From: Lichenicola sp965198575
Lineage (GTDB): Bacteria; Pseudomonadota; Alphaproteobacteria; Acetobacterales; Acetobacteraceae
NCBI RefSeq assembly: GCF_965198575.1
Contig: NZ_OZ240671.1
Location: 1,364,001 to 1,428,000, forward strand
Length of the DNA stretch: 64,000 bases
Direction of reading: 5' to 3'
Below, one piece after another: positions 50,893-60,396 of this stretch; the stretch's first letter is position 1, and each line of letters starts with the position of its first letter. The notes under the pieces are model-generated. The model saw nothing but the letters and a program-made list of their open reading frames with translations, was not told where the DNA came from and searched no databases. The position numbers were made by a program, and so were the translations under genes.

Positions 50893-51726
50893 GTGTCAGA
50901 TTACGTGAAACCTGCCGCGATCGTTGGCAGCATGATTGAGTCCGGCGTGGTCAAGGCGCGTCTGCCGACGATCGATCTGCTGGTGCGCGCGATGCTTGCC
51001 GGCGCCTATCTCGCCTTCGTTACCTCGATGGCGTTCCTGGTCGCGGCGCAGACCGGCCAGTTCGTCGTCGGCGCGCTGCTGTTCCCGGCCGGCTTTGCGC
51101 TGATCGTCGTGCTGGGGATGGAGCTGCTCACCGGCAATTTCGGCATCCTGCCGACCGCCCTGTTCGCCGGCCGGATCGGCTGGGCGGCGATGCTGCGCAA
51201 CTGGGGCCTGGTGTTCCTCGGCAACCTGGCCGGCAGCCTGCTGTATGCGGTGCTGTTCTGGATCGCTGCCACCGATGCCGGAAACACCACCGGCGGCGTG
51301 ATCGGCGACAAGCTGCGGGCCCTCGCGGTCACCAAGACCACGGCCTATGAGGCATTCGGCATGGCCGGCATGCTGACCGTGTTCGTCAAGGCGATCCTGT
51401 GCAACTGGATGGTCAGCCTGGGTTCGGTCATGGGCCTCGCCTCGACCTCCACCTTCGGCAAGATCCTCGGAGCCTGGCTGCCGATCTTCATCTTCGTGAG
51501 CCAGGGCTTCGAGCACAGCGTGGTCAACATGTTCGCCATCCCGGTGGGCATGATGTTCGGGGCCCATGTGACGATGACCGACTGGTGGCTGTGGAACGAG
51601 ATCCCCGTCACCATCGGCAACGCGGTCGGTGCCTTCCTGCTGACCGGCGGCGCGCTCTACTTCACCTACGCACGCAACCAGCGCGCGCTGCAGGACACCA
51701 CGACACCGGTCGTCGTGACCGTCTGA
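50893..51726 (+). CDS. formate/nitrite transporter family protein
   Basis: 277-aa FNT channel. Six-helix pattern with the family motifs GAYLAFVTSMAFLVA, ELLTGNFGILPTALFAGR, GNLAGSLLYAVLF, KAILCNWMVSLGSVMG, GFEHSVVNMFAIPVGMMFG and NAVGAFLLTG. These form the pentameric formate/nitrite pore with the central His (GFEHSVVN). The GTG at 50893 is used. No nitrite or formate enzyme gene is adjacent, so the anion is not fixed. Closely follows arfB. Confidence 0.93.
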   Translation: MSDYVKPAAIVGSMIESGVVKARLPTIDLLVRAMLAGAYLAFVTSMAFLVAAQTGQFVVGALLFPAGFALIVVLGMELLTGNFGILPTALFAGRIGWAAMLRNWGLVFLGNLAGSLLYAVLFWIAATDAGNTTGGVIGDKLRALAVTKTTAYEAFGMAGMLTVFVKAILCNWMVSLGSVMGLASTSTFGKILGAWLPIFIFVSQGFEHSVVNMFAIPVGMMFGAHVTMTDWWLWNEIPVTIGNAVGAFLLTGGALYFTYARNQRALQDTTTPVVVTV

Positions 51727-51757
51727 CCCGCGGCGGCGGGGCGTTGGCGGTCGTTCG

Positions 51758-52765
51758 TCACGACGATGCCAGCGCCCCCGCCGGACGCAGGGTGCCCACC
51801 TCGGTGCCGTTCCAGTTCTGCAGACGAGGCCGCACCAGGGTTTGCAACAAGGCCTGCTGCTCCGGGGTGGCCGGCACGTGGCGCGCCAGCAGGGCCGCCG
51901 CCACAAGCTCGGCGGCACGGGTGGCACCGTCGGCACACTTGACCGCAATGCCCAGCCCCTGCTCCGGCAGCGACAGGACATGCGTGCCCTCGGCCCCCAT
52001 CTTGCTGAACACCGCCCCGCCGAACGCCTGCATGACGCGGGTATCGAAGCGACCCGGCCCGGCGACCAATACCGGATTGGCGGCCACTGCGGCGCGCAGC
52101 CTGGACGCGGCGCGGTGCCGATCCGGATGCATGCCGATACCGGCGCCGAAGCGCGCGAAACCGAGCGCCAGCGCACGCAGCGGAATCGCGTAGGTCGGGA
52201 TCGCACAGCCATCGATCGCGCGGTTGCCGTCATCCAGGCGTGCACCGGTCATGTCGGCGAGTGCCGCGGTGACCTGGCGCATCGTCTGGTGCTCCGGGCG
52301 GACGTAGCCCTGCACCGCCACGCCCGCATCCACCGCGAGGCAGACGAAGCCGGCATGCTTGCCCGAGCAGTTGTTGTGCAGCGCAGACGGTTCGGCGCCG
52401 GCCTCGACCAGCGCGCGCTGTCCCGCGCGGCTGGTCGGCCAATGCACGCCGCATTCCAGGCAGCCCGGCTGCTGGCCGGCCTTGTGCAGCATCGACGCGG
52501 CGGTTTCCACGTGCACCGGCTCGCCGACATGCGAGGCGCAAGCCAGTGCGAGCTCCGCATCGGTAAGTCCGAGGCGGTCGGCGGCGCCGGTCTCCACCAG
52601 GGGCAGTGCCAGCAGCGCCTTGACGGTCGAGCGGGTGTAGAACGGCGCGTCGATGTCGCCCGCCTGGAACAGCACCGCACCATGCGCGTCGATCACCACC
52701 GCACTCCCGGCATGGCGGGATTCCACCCTGTCGCCGCGTGTCGCTTCCACCAGCAGCGCGTCCAT
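51758..52765 (-). CDS. asparaginase, Rhizobium-type (AnsA/ReAII family)
   Basis: 335-aa hydrolase of the thermolabile L-asparaginase II family (PF06089), structurally in the beta-lactamase/glutaminase fold. Visible active-site elements are RSTVKALLALPLV (S-x-x-K), CASHVGEPVH, LHNNCSGKHAGF, DGCAIPTYAIPL and KMGAEGTHVLSLPEQGLGIAVKCADG with the late Lys. The R. etli ReAII enzyme uses Ser-Lys pairs plus a zinc site; the matching Cys and Lys residues appear conserved. The ATG at 52765 is preferred over upstream frames. Convergent with the FNT gene. Confidence 0.88.
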   Translation of the reverse strand: MDALLVEATRGDRVESRHAGSAVVIDAHGAVLFQAGDIDAPFYTRSTVKALLALPLVETGAADRLGLTDAELALACASHVGEPVHVETAASMLHKAGQQPGCLECGVHWPTSRAGQRALVEAGAEPSALHNNCSGKHAGFVCLAVDAGVAVQGYVRPEHQTMRQVTAALADMTGARLDDGNRAIDGCAIPTYAIPLRALALGFARFGAGIGMHPDRHRAASRLRAAVAANPVLVAGPGRFDTRVMQAFGGAVFSKMGAEGTHVLSLPEQGLGIAVKCADGATRAAELVAAALLARHVPATPEQQALLQTLVRPRLQNWNGTEVGTLRPAGALASS

Positions 52766-52897
52766 TGCATCTCCCGAGACCCACCCGAAGGTCACACCCC
52801 CCACCGGCCGTCCCTCTTGCAATGCCCGCGGCGGCTCTGCAAATCGGCAGGGCACCTCCGCCAGGATGGGGGGACCGGCGACGATGGGAGCAGGCAC

Positions 52898-53788
52898 ATG
52901 ACCAACCCCGCCAGCAATGACGTGCACATGTTCGGCAGCGAGCGGCTGCAGGTTTCGGTGGCGCGTGCCGGCGCCGAACCGGTGTCGCTGCAGACTGCCG
53001 GCGGTCGGGAGCTGCTGTGGCAGGCCGGCCCGGAATGGCCGCGTCATGCGCCGGTGCTGTTCCCGATCATCGGGCGCCTGGCGAATGACACCCTGCTGCA
53101 CGACGGGCGCCGCACCCGCATGACACAGCACGGGTTCGCCCGCGACCGGCGCTTCGAGTGGATCGAGCGTGACGCCTCCGGATGCCGCCTGGCACTGATG
53201 GACGATGCCGAGAGCCGGGCGATCTACCCGTTCGCGTTCCGCCTCGAGGTCGCATATCGCGTCGAGGGCGACCGGCTGTCGGTCGAGTACCGGATCGTCA
53301 ATCCGGGTGACACGGTGCTGCCGGCCTCCCTCGGAGCGCATCCGGCTTTCCGCTGGCCGCTCTCCGAGGATACCGCCCGGGAGGCGTATCGGCTGGTGTT
53401 CGCGGATCCCGAGCCGGCGCCGATCCGCCGTGTGGTGGGTGGCCTGTTGCGCGAGGCTCCCGAACCCAGCCCGATCGACGGCCGGGAGCTGAAGCTGGCG
53501 GACGCGCTATTCGTCGACGATGCCGTCATCCTCGACCGGCCGGTGAGCCACGCCGTCACCTATGAAGCCGGTGCCGACGGGCCGGCGCTGCGCATCGCGT
53601 GGCACGGCATGACCCAGCTCGGGATCTGGTCGAAGCCCGGCGCCGGCTTCCTGTGCATCGAGCCGTGGCATGGGCTGGCCAGCCCGGTCGGCTTCGAAGG
53701 CGAGTTCCAGGACAAGCCGTTCCTGATGCACATCCCTCCCGGCGGCGAGGACCGTCTCGGCTGGAGCGTGCAGCTGCTGCGGAGCTGA
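52898..53788 (+). CDS. aldose-1-epimerase-like protein (galactose mutarotase fold)
   Basis: 296 aa. Galactose-mutarotase-like beta-sandwich; motifs: QTAGGRELLWQAGPEWPRHAPVLFPIIGRL, HGFARDRRFEW with catalytic His, LGAHPAFRWPL, and CIEPWHGLASPVGFEGEFQDKPF with the catalytic Glu region. Closest to the YeaD/YihR-like group of hexose-phosphate or aldose mutarotases. The ATG at 52898 has GGGAG nearby. Substrate sugar unknown. Confidence 0.88.
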   Translation: MTNPASNDVHMFGSERLQVSVARAGAEPVSLQTAGGRELLWQAGPEWPRHAPVLFPIIGRLANDTLLHDGRRTRMTQHGFARDRRFEWIERDASGCRLALMDDAESRAIYPFAFRLEVAYRVEGDRLSVEYRIVNPGDTVLPASLGAHPAFRWPLSEDTAREAYRLVFADPEPAPIRRVVGGLLREAPEPSPIDGRELKLADALFVDDAVILDRPVSHAVTYEAGADGPALRIAWHGMTQLGIWSKPGAGFLCIEPWHGLASPVGFEGEFQDKPFLMHIPPGGEDRLGWSVQLLRS

Positions 53789-53869
53789 ACCAGGCCGCGG
53801 AGTGACGGAGGGCGCGACAACCGGCGGCGCGCTGCCACGTTTCGATTGGATAGTGCGAGGGAGACGACG

Positions 53870-54550
53870 ATGCCGAAGGCCATGTTCATCGAGATCGAAG
53901 CGAAGTCGGAAAGCCAGGACGAGATCGCCGATTTCCTGCGCAATGCCGTGGACGCGGCGGAGCATGAGCCCGACACCCGTGACTGGTATGCGCTGAGGTT
54001 CGATGCGCAGCATTTCGCCTTGTTCGACACCTTCGACGGGCATCTGGGCCGCCTCAAGCACATCGCCGGCGAGATCGGCCGCGGCCTGGTGGTCAAGAGC
54101 TTCACCAGTTTGAGCGGCCTGCCGGACATGTCGTCGTCCGAGATCGTGGCCGCCAAGCTGCCGAACGGCACGACGCAGGCGAGGCTCGCATTGTATGTCC
54201 CGATCGAAACCAGGCTCGGCCAGGGCCGGGATTTCGGCGAGATGCTGGTGGCTGCGAAACAGATGGCGGATGCCGAGCCCGGCACGATCGCCTGGTATGC
54301 GCTGCGTTCCGGACCAAACGACTTTGCCATCATCGACTTCTTCGCCGACGAGGAAGGCCGCCAGGCGCATCTGAACGGACCCATCGCCGCAGCCCTCAAG
54401 GAGCAGGTCGGGCGCTTCCTCGACGTGATGCCGGAGATCCGTCAGGCGGAGGTTCTTGCGAGCAAACAGTCCGGCTGGGAGGCGATCGTGTCAGCCGCGA
54501 AGCAGATGCATCCCGAACAGCCCGTCCGGATCGGTCCAGAACCCGTCTGA
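53870..54550 (+). CDS. two-domain ABM-like protein
   Basis: 226 aa. Two tandem antibiotic-biosynthesis-monooxygenase-like ferredoxin folds: AMFIEIEAKSESQDEIADFL...WYALRFDAQHFALFDTFDG and LALYVPIETRLGQGRDFGEML...WYALRSGPNDFAIIDFFAD. Each carries a strand, helix, WYALR strand and D-F motif. Function of such proteins ranges from quinone monooxygenases to heme-degrading enzymes; no catalytic residues can be assigned here. The 3' end overlaps the convergent egtD gene by 60 bp. GAGGGAGA precedes the ATG. Confidence 0.8.
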   Translation: MPKAMFIEIEAKSESQDEIADFLRNAVDAAEHEPDTRDWYALRFDAQHFALFDTFDGHLGRLKHIAGEIGRGLVVKSFTSLSGLPDMSSSEIVAAKLPNGTTQARLALYVPIETRLGQGRDFGEMLVAAKQMADAEPGTIAWYALRSGPNDFAIIDFFADEEGRQAHLNGPIAAALKEQVGRFLDVMPEIRQAEVLASKQSGWEAIVSAAKQMHPEQPVRIGPEPV

Positions 54551-55471
54551 GCGCCAGCCCGCCGTCGCGGCAAGGGCCACGAACCCGTCGCGCGTGTGCT
54601 TGTAGCTGTCCTCGGTATGGATCGTCTCGCCCGCGACGAACTGGATGGTGCGGCCGCCGACCCTGACCGTCTGCGACCGTGGGCTTTGCAGGTGCATCTC
54701 GATGCGGCCGTCGCGCTCGTTCCAGATCGCGCGATGGACGAAGCTGTCCGGATCGAAACTGCCGTCGGCGAGATGGTTCACGTGGCGCAGGATGTTGCGG
54801 TTGAAGGCCGCCGTCACCCCGGCTGCGTCGTCATAGGCCGGGACCAGCCGCGACGGGTCCTTGCGCAGATCGATGCCGACGACGAGGCACGGCTCGCCGC
54901 CGCCCGAGAGCGTCTGGCGCACCAGCTGCAGGAAGCCCACCACCGCCTGTGGACGGAAATTGCCGATGGTGGAGCCCGGGAAGAAGCCCATCGACGGCAG
55001 TGTCGCGACACCGGGCGGCAGGGCGAGCGGCTGCATGAAGTCGGCGGCGATCGGGGACAGCAGGATGTCCGGATGGCTCGTCCGCATGCGCCGCACGATC
55101 GCATCCAGCGCGGACGGGGCAATGTCGATCGGGACGTAGGCGCGGAACGGTGCGGACGCCGCGTCGATCAGGCGCACGCCCTTGCTCTCGTCTGCGGCCC
55201 CGTATTCGACCAGCGCCGTACCACCGGCACCGTTCGCGCCCGGTGCCCGGGCGGCGATCTCGTCGGCATGGAGGTCGAGCAGCGCCACCTCGGCACGGGT
55301 GACATAGTACTCGGGCAACTGGGTGATGCGGTTGAACAGCTCGCAGCCGATCTCGTCGTAGAACAGCTTCGCCGGCAGCGTCTTCTGGCGGTTGCCTAGC
55401 CCCGCCAGGATCTCGCCGAGCACGTCATCAGGCCGGGCCGCGGTTCCGGCCGGTGCGATCTCGTCAGGCAT
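54491..55471 (-). CDS. egtD: L-histidine N-alpha-methyltransferase EgtD
   Basis: 326-aa SAM-dependent enzyme that trimethylates histidine to hercynine in ergothioneine synthesis. Signatures: LPAKLFYDEIGCELFNRITQLPEYYVTRAE, VEYGAADESKGVRLIDAA (SAM motif), YVPIDIAPSALD, FFPGSTIGNFRP, FNRNILRHVNHLADG, and C-terminal IHTEDSYKHTRDGF with the histidine-binding Tyr/Asn region. Directly downstream of egtB (about 20 bp). Its last 60 bp lie in the coding region of the convergent ABM-like gene. Confidence 0.95.
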   Translation of the reverse strand: MPDEIAPAGTAARPDDVLGEILAGLGNRQKTLPAKLFYDEIGCELFNRITQLPEYYVTRAEVALLDLHADEIAARAPGANGAGGTALVEYGAADESKGVRLIDAASAPFRAYVPIDIAPSALDAIVRRMRTSHPDILLSPIAADFMQPLALPPGVATLPSMGFFPGSTIGNFRPQAVVGFLQLVRQTLSGGGEPCLVVGIDLRKDPSRLVPAYDDAAGVTAAFNRNILRHVNHLADGSFDPDSFVHRAIWNERDGRIEMHLQSPRSQTVRVGGRTIQFVAGETIHTEDSYKHTRDGFVALAATAGWRSDGFWTDPDGLFGMHLLRG

Positions 55472-55492
55472 GATGATCGGTCCCGGGCCCGG

Positions 55493-56713
55493 TCAGAGGT
55501 CCCGCGCGAGACGTACGCCGGTCACCTGCCAGCGCTTCTCGGGGGTAAAGAAGTTCCGATAGCTCGACCGATGATGCCCAGGCGGGGTCGCCCAGGAGCT
55601 GCCGCGCAGCACCATCTGGTTGATCATGAACTTGCCGTTGTACTCGCCGATCGGACCGGCCACCGCCTTGAAGCGCGGATATGGCAGGTAGGCACTGTTG
55701 CTCCACTGCCAGACATGGCCGAAGAACTCAGGCAGGTCGTCGGACGCGGCCTCGAGCTCGGCCTCCGTCGGCAACCGTGCATCGGCCCAGCGGGCGTAGG
55801 CGTCCGCCTCGTACCAGCTCACATGACGCACCGGCGCATCCGGATCGACCGGCGCCAGGCCTGCGGGCGAAACCGTCAGCCAGCCACCCTCCCCGTCCGG
55901 GCGCCAATGCATCGGTGCGTCCCATCCATTCGAACGCACCTGGTCCCAGCCATCGGCCATCCACAAGGTCGCGGTCCGGTAGCCGCCATCGGCCATGAAC
56001 TGCAGCCACTCGCCGTTCCGTACCAGACGGCTGGCAAGCGCATGCGGCTGCAGCAGCTGGTGGTGACGCGGATACTCGTTGTCGAAGCCGAAACCGCCAC
56101 CGGTATGGCCGATCCCGGCAAGACCGCCGAGTCGCTCGAGGAACCGTGTCGGGCCCGGGGTGCCGGCAGGCGGCCGCCAACCCGGGAGTGTCGGCAGGCC
56201 GTCGTCGCACCAGGCGAGCGGGTTCTGCGCGAACGCATGCAGGATGTCGGTGACCAGCAGCTCCTGGTGCTGCTGCTCGTGGTTGATCCCGAGCGTGACC
56301 AGCTCGGAGAGCCGGTCAGCGGTCTGCGCGTCGGCGAGCAGGGCGTGCACCGCATGATCGACATGCCGGCGATACTGCCCGACCGCGCCTGCACCGGGAC
56401 GCGTGACGAGGCCGCGCGTGGCTCGCGGGTGCCGCGCCCCGACCGCCTCGTAATAGGAGTTGAACAGGAAGCCGAAGCTCGGATCGTAGGGAACGTAGGC
56501 CGGGTCGTTCGGAAGCAGCACGAACTGCTCGAAGAACCATGTGGTATGGGCGCGATGCCACTTGACCGGGCTCGCATCGGCCATCGACTGGATGACCTGA
56601 TCCTCGGGCGACAACGCCGCGCTGAGATGGTCGGTGTGCCTTCGGACCGCATCGAACGTGGCCGCCAGGGCCGTGCTCGTGCTGCTGTCTGCCGCAATCG
56701 AACCGTGTGCCAT
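55493..56713 (-). CDS. egtB: ergothioneine biosynthesis sulfoxide synthase EgtB
   Basis: 406-aa non-heme iron enzyme with DinB-like and FGE-sulfatase domains. Iron-binding histidines are in the DinB part, KWHRAHTTWFFEQF and GINHEQQHQELLVTDIL. The FGE-like part has GGGFGFDNEYPRHHQLL, HVSWYEADAYARWADARLPTEAELEAA and RGSSWATPPGHHRSSYRNFF. It joins hercynine to a thiol (gamma-Glu-Cys or Cys). No egtC or egtE is beside it, so later steps are elsewhere or the Cys-using type applies. The ATG at 56713 is preferred over a TTG at 56764. Confidence 0.95.
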   Translation of the reverse strand: MAHGSIAADSSTSTALAATFDAVRRHTDHLSAALSPEDQVIQSMADASPVKWHRAHTTWFFEQFVLLPNDPAYVPYDPSFGFLFNSYYEAVGARHPRATRGLVTRPGAGAVGQYRRHVDHAVHALLADAQTADRLSELVTLGINHEQQHQELLVTDILHAFAQNPLAWCDDGLPTLPGWRPPAGTPGPTRFLERLGGLAGIGHTGGGFGFDNEYPRHHQLLQPHALASRLVRNGEWLQFMADGGYRTATLWMADGWDQVRSNGWDAPMHWRPDGEGGWLTVSPAGLAPVDPDAPVRHVSWYEADAYARWADARLPTEAELEAASDDLPEFFGHVWQWSNSAYLPYPRFKAVAGPIGEYNGKFMINQMVLRGSSWATPPGHHRSSYRNFFTPEKRWQVTGVRLARDL

Positions 56714-56859
56714 GGTCGCCCCGCTTTCGTCCGGAACGGGCCCCGTCACGCCGGGTTCCCGCAATCCGCACCGTCGTCATAACCCGTCCGCCCCGGCGTC
56801 GCACCATTCACGTTGCCGGCGTCGTGCCTTACACAATGGGCGGCCGACGTCGGAACGCA

Positions 56860-59800
56860 ATGATCCGGCCGGTCCCGCCGGACATCGCCGTGAACCATCA
56901 ACCCGCCACACCGCACGCTCCCGATGGCGCCGTTGCGCAAGGTCCCGCCGATGCCGATCGCATCCCGGCACGTGATCACCGCCGCACGCTGCTGCTGAGC
57001 CGCAGCTTTGCGCCGCTGTTCTGGTGCCAGTTGCTGGCCGCTTTCGGGGACAACCTGCTGCGCAACGCACTCGGGTTGCTGGCGCTGTGGATGCCGGCCG
57101 GCGGCGGGCATGGCTGGATGGTGGCCGCCGCTGCCGGTGCATTCGTGGCGCCGTCGATCCTGTTCTCGGGGCTTGGCGGCGACCTGGCCGATAGTCGCGA
57201 CAAGGCGATGCTGGCACGACGCCTGAAGGCCGCGGAGATCCCGGTCGCGGTGCTGGCGCTGGTGGCGCTCGGGCTGGGCTCGGTGCCGCTGCTGTTCGCG
57301 TGCCTCGTCGCCGCGGGCCTGCTGTCGGCGCTGTTCGGCCCGGTGAAATACGGCATCCTGCCCGATCGGCTGGCCGCAAGCCGGTTGCCCGGGGCCAACG
57401 CGCTGATCGAGGCGGCTACGTTTGCCGCGATCCTCGCCGGCGCGGTGGCCAGCGGTGCGATGCTGGGGGGCATGGTGCCAGGAAGTGCCGGGCAGATGCA
57501 GCTTCCGGCACGGGTCGCGGTCGGAATTGTTCTCGTCGCCGTCAGCCTGGCCGCGTGGGGTTTCGCCCGGCTGATCCCGCGCGCAACCGCTTCCGCTCCG
57601 AGCCTGCGCATCCGTTTCGAGCTTATCGGCTCCACCGTGTCGCTGCTGCGCGGGCTCGGCCACGGGCCGATGCGACGTGCGGCCTTCGCCAACGCCTGGT
57701 TCTGGATGGTCGGCAGTGCGGCGCTCTCGCTGATGCCGGGCCTGGTCCATGCACGTCCCGATGGCAGCCCCGGCCTGGTGTCGCTGTGCCTGTGCGTGTT
57801 CGCAGGCGGGATTGCTGCCGGTTCCGGGATGGCGTCGTTCCTCAGCGGCGGCCGCATCGTCCTGCTGCTCGCGGTGCCCGGTGCGGCGCTGACCGGGCTG
57901 TCGCTGATCGATCTCGGCCATGCGTCGGGGCTGGCGGGCGTGGTGCCATCCAGGCTGCACCTGCTGGCCGACCTGTTCCTGGCGGCAGTCGGCGGCGGCC
58001 TGATGGCGGTACCGACCCTTGCCGCGGTGCAGGCCTATGCCGAACCCACCCGGCGGGCACGATCGGTCGCCGGCCAGAACGTGGTCGCGGCGTGTGGAAT
58101 GGCCTTGACCGCTGCGTTCCTGATCGCGGCGCAGAAGGTGGGGTTCGCGGAACCGTCGCTGCTGGCGATCAGCGGGGCGGCCAGTCTCGTTGCGGGCGGG
58201 GTCATGCTGTGGCGGCTGAGTCCGAATCCCGCCGGCGAGCTGGTCTGGCTGCTGTTCCGGCTGTTCTACCGGGTCGAGGTGCGTGGCGCCGAGAACCTGC
58301 CGCAGCGCCGCGTCGACGGCGGTGGTCCGGCGGTGATCGTGACGCCGAACCATGTCAGCTGGCTGGATGCGTGCCTGCTGTTCGCGGTGATGGACCGGCC
58401 GCTGTTCGCGATCGATGGCGGGGTGAGCCGGCTCTGGTGGGTGCGGCCGTTCCTGCGCGTGGTGGATGCGGTGCCGGTCGATGCGGCGCACCCGCTCTCC
58501 ATGCGCCGCATCATCGAGGCGATCCGCGGTGGCCGCCCCACGGTGATCTTTCCGGAGGGACGCATCACCGTCACCGGATCGATCATGCGGGTGCAGGATG
58601 GTGCGGCAATGGCAGCCGACAAGGCGGGCGCCCTGATCGTGCCGGCGCGGATCGAGGGTCTGCAGGCGACGATGTTCTCCCGCCTCACCCGCACGCAGGT
58701 GCGTCGCCGGCTGTTCCCCAAGGTCAGGCTGACGGTGCTGCCGGCGCAGACGCTCGCGTTGCGTGCCGATCTTGCCGGCCGGCGGCGGCGCGAGGCGGCC
58801 GGGCGGGCGCTGCAGGACGTGCTGTCGGACATGCAGTTCGCCACGACGGACACCGGCATGACGCTGTTCGAGGCGGTGGCGCTGGCCGCGCGCACCCACG
58901 GCATGGGCCGGGTGGCGGTGCAGGATCCGGTGCGCGGGAGGCTCAGCTACCGCAAGCTGCTGGCCGGTGCGGCTGTGCTCGGCACCCGGCTTGCGCCATA
59001 CGCCACGCCGGAGCGGCGGATCGGGCTGATGCTGCCGAACGCCAATGCCGCCGCGGCATCGGTTCTCGGCCTCGCGTCCGCCGGAATCGTGCCGGTGCTG
59101 CTGAACCCGCGCGGCGGTCTTGCAGCATTGCGGGCGGCGATCGACGCGACCGGCTTCACCACCCTCGCCACCTCGCGGCGGCTGGTGGAAAAGGCGCGGA
59201 TCGGCCCGGTGATGGACGCCCTCTCCGCGCACGTCGCCATCCTGTATCTGGAGGACCTGCCGATCGGGTTCGGAGACAGGGTGCGCGGGCTGCTGCGTGG
59301 CCGTCGCCCGCTGGTCCGGGGTGTCGATCCGGACGGTCCGGCGGTGGTGATGATGACGTCGGGCACCTCGGGCGTGCCGAAGGGGGTGGTGCTGAGCCAC
59401 CGCAACATCCTGGCCAACATCGCCCAGGTCGCCTCGCGGATCGATTTCGGGCCGGCCGACACGGTGCTCAACGTGCTGCCGGTGTTCCATGCGTTCGGCC
59501 TGACCGGCGGCATGATGCTGCCGCTGGTGCATGGCGTGCCGGTGTTCCTGTACCCCTCGCCGCTCGACTACCGCACGATCCCGGTGGTCGCCTCGGCGAT
59601 CGGTGCCACGGCGCTATTCGGCACCAACAGCTTCCTGTCCGGGTATGCCCGTACCGCCCACCCGACGGATTTCCGCACGGTGCGGCTGGTGGTCGCCGGC
59701 GCCGAACCGGTCACCGGCTGGACCAGGCGGATCTGGAACGAGAAGTTCGGCCTGCGCATCCTGGAAGGCTACGGCATCACCGAGGCGGCGCCGGTGCTGG

Positions 59801-60381
59801 CGGTGAACACGCCGCTTTCGAACCGCGACGGCACGGTCGGGCGCCTGCTGCCGGGGCTGGCGGTGAAGCTGGTGCCGGTGGAGGGCGTTCCCGATGCCGG
59901 GCGGCTGCATGTGTCCGGGCCGAACGTGATGCTCGGCTACCTGTTGCCGGATGCTCCGGGGCATTTGCAGCCGCCGCGGGAGGGCTGGCACGACACCGGC
60001 GACATCGTGTCGATCTCGGGCGCGGACGGGCACGTGACGATCCGCGGCCGGGCGGCTCGGTTTGCCAAGGTTGCCGGCGAGATGGTGTCGCTGGCGCAGA
60101 TCGAGCGCGTGGCGGGTGACCTCTGGCCGGACGCGGTGTCGGTGGCGGTGGCCCTTGCCGACCCGCGCAAGGGCGAGCGAATCCTGCTGCTCACCGACCG
60201 TCCCGACGCCACGCGATCCGAGTTCCTCAAGCAGGCACGTCTGGCACATCTGCCGGACGTGGCACTGCCTGCGGAACTGCGCGTGACGCCGTCGCTCCCC
60301 CTGCTCGGGTCCGGCAAACCCGACATCCTGGCCGCAACGAAACTGGCCGCTGCCGGAGGATTGGGGGAGCGCGTCGGCTGA
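56860..60381 (+). CDS. three-part MFS transporter / PlsC acyltransferase / acyl-ACP synthetase (Aas-LplT-like fusion)
   Basis: 1173 aa. Residues ~30-465: a 12-TM MFS transporter like the lysophospholipid flippase LplT (FWCQLLAAFGDNLLRNALGLL; GPVKYGILPD). ~480-650: PlsC acyltransferase with the HX4D-type motif NHVSWLD and FPEGRI. ~700-1165: AMP-forming acyl-CoA/ACP ligase with MMTSGTSGVPKGVVLSH, LEGYGITEAAPV and WHDTGDI. This joins the parts of E. coli LplT and Aas, which recycle lysophosphatidylethanolamine, in one chain. The start at 56860 is used; ATG 56836 is possible. Divergent from egtB. Confidence 0.92.
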   Translation: MIRPVPPDIAVNHQPATPHAPDGAVAQGPADADRIPARDHRRTLLLSRSFAPLFWCQLLAAFGDNLLRNALGLLALWMPAGGGHGWMVAAAAGAFVAPSILFSGLGGDLADSRDKAMLARRLKAAEIPVAVLALVALGLGSVPLLFACLVAAGLLSALFGPVKYGILPDRLAASRLPGANALIEAATFAAILAGAVASGAMLGGMVPGSAGQMQLPARVAVGIVLVAVSLAAWGFARLIPRATASAPSLRIRFELIGSTVSLLRGLGHGPMRRAAFANAWFWMVGSAALSLMPGLVHARPDGSPGLVSLCLCVFAGGIAAGSGMASFLSGGRIVLLLAVPGAALTGLSLIDLGHASGLAGVVPSRLHLLADLFLAAVGGGLMAVPTLAAVQAYAEPTRRARSVAGQNVVAACGMALTAAFLIAAQKVGFAEPSLLAISGAASLVAGGVMLWRLSPNPAGELVWLLFRLFYRVEVRGAENLPQRRVDGGGPAVIVTPNHVSWLDACLLFAVMDRPLFAIDGGVSRLWWVRPFLRVVDAVPVDAAHPLSMRRIIEAIRGGRPTVIFPEGRITVTGSIMRVQDGAAMAADKAGALIVPARIEGLQATMFSRLTRTQVRRRLFPKVRLTVLPAQTLALRADLAGRRRREAAGRALQDVLSDMQFATTDTGMTLFEAVALAARTHGMGRVAVQDPVRGRLSYRKLLAGAAVLGTRLAPYATPERRIGLMLPNANAAAASVLGLASAGIVPVLLNPRGGLAALRAAIDATGFTTLATSRRLVEKARIGPVMDALSAHVAILYLEDLPIGFGDRVRGLLRGRRPLVRGVDPDGPAVVMMTSGTSGVPKGVVLSHRNILANIAQVASRIDFGPADTVLNVLPVFHAFGLTGGMMLPLVHGVPVFLYPSPLDYRTIPVVASAIGATALFGTNSFLSGYARTAHPTDFRTVRLVVAGAEPVTGWTRRIWNEKFGLRILEGYGITEAAPVLAVNTPLSNRDGTVGRLLPGLAVKLVPVEGVPDAGRLHVSGPNVMLGYLLPDAPGHLQPPREGWHDTGDIVSISGADGHVTIRGRAARFAKVAGEMVSLAQIERVAGDLWPDAVSVAVALADPRKGERILLLTDRPDATRSEFLKQARLAHLPDVALPAELRVTPSLPLLGSGKPDILAATKLAAAGGLGERVG

Positions 60382-60396
60382 CGGTGTGGCCGGGCT

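Noticed and set aside
56746..59532. 928-codon minus-strand open frame opposite the MFS/acyltransferase gene
   Set aside because: His/Arg/Gln-rich antisense shadow without domains; the plus strand encodes three intact domains.
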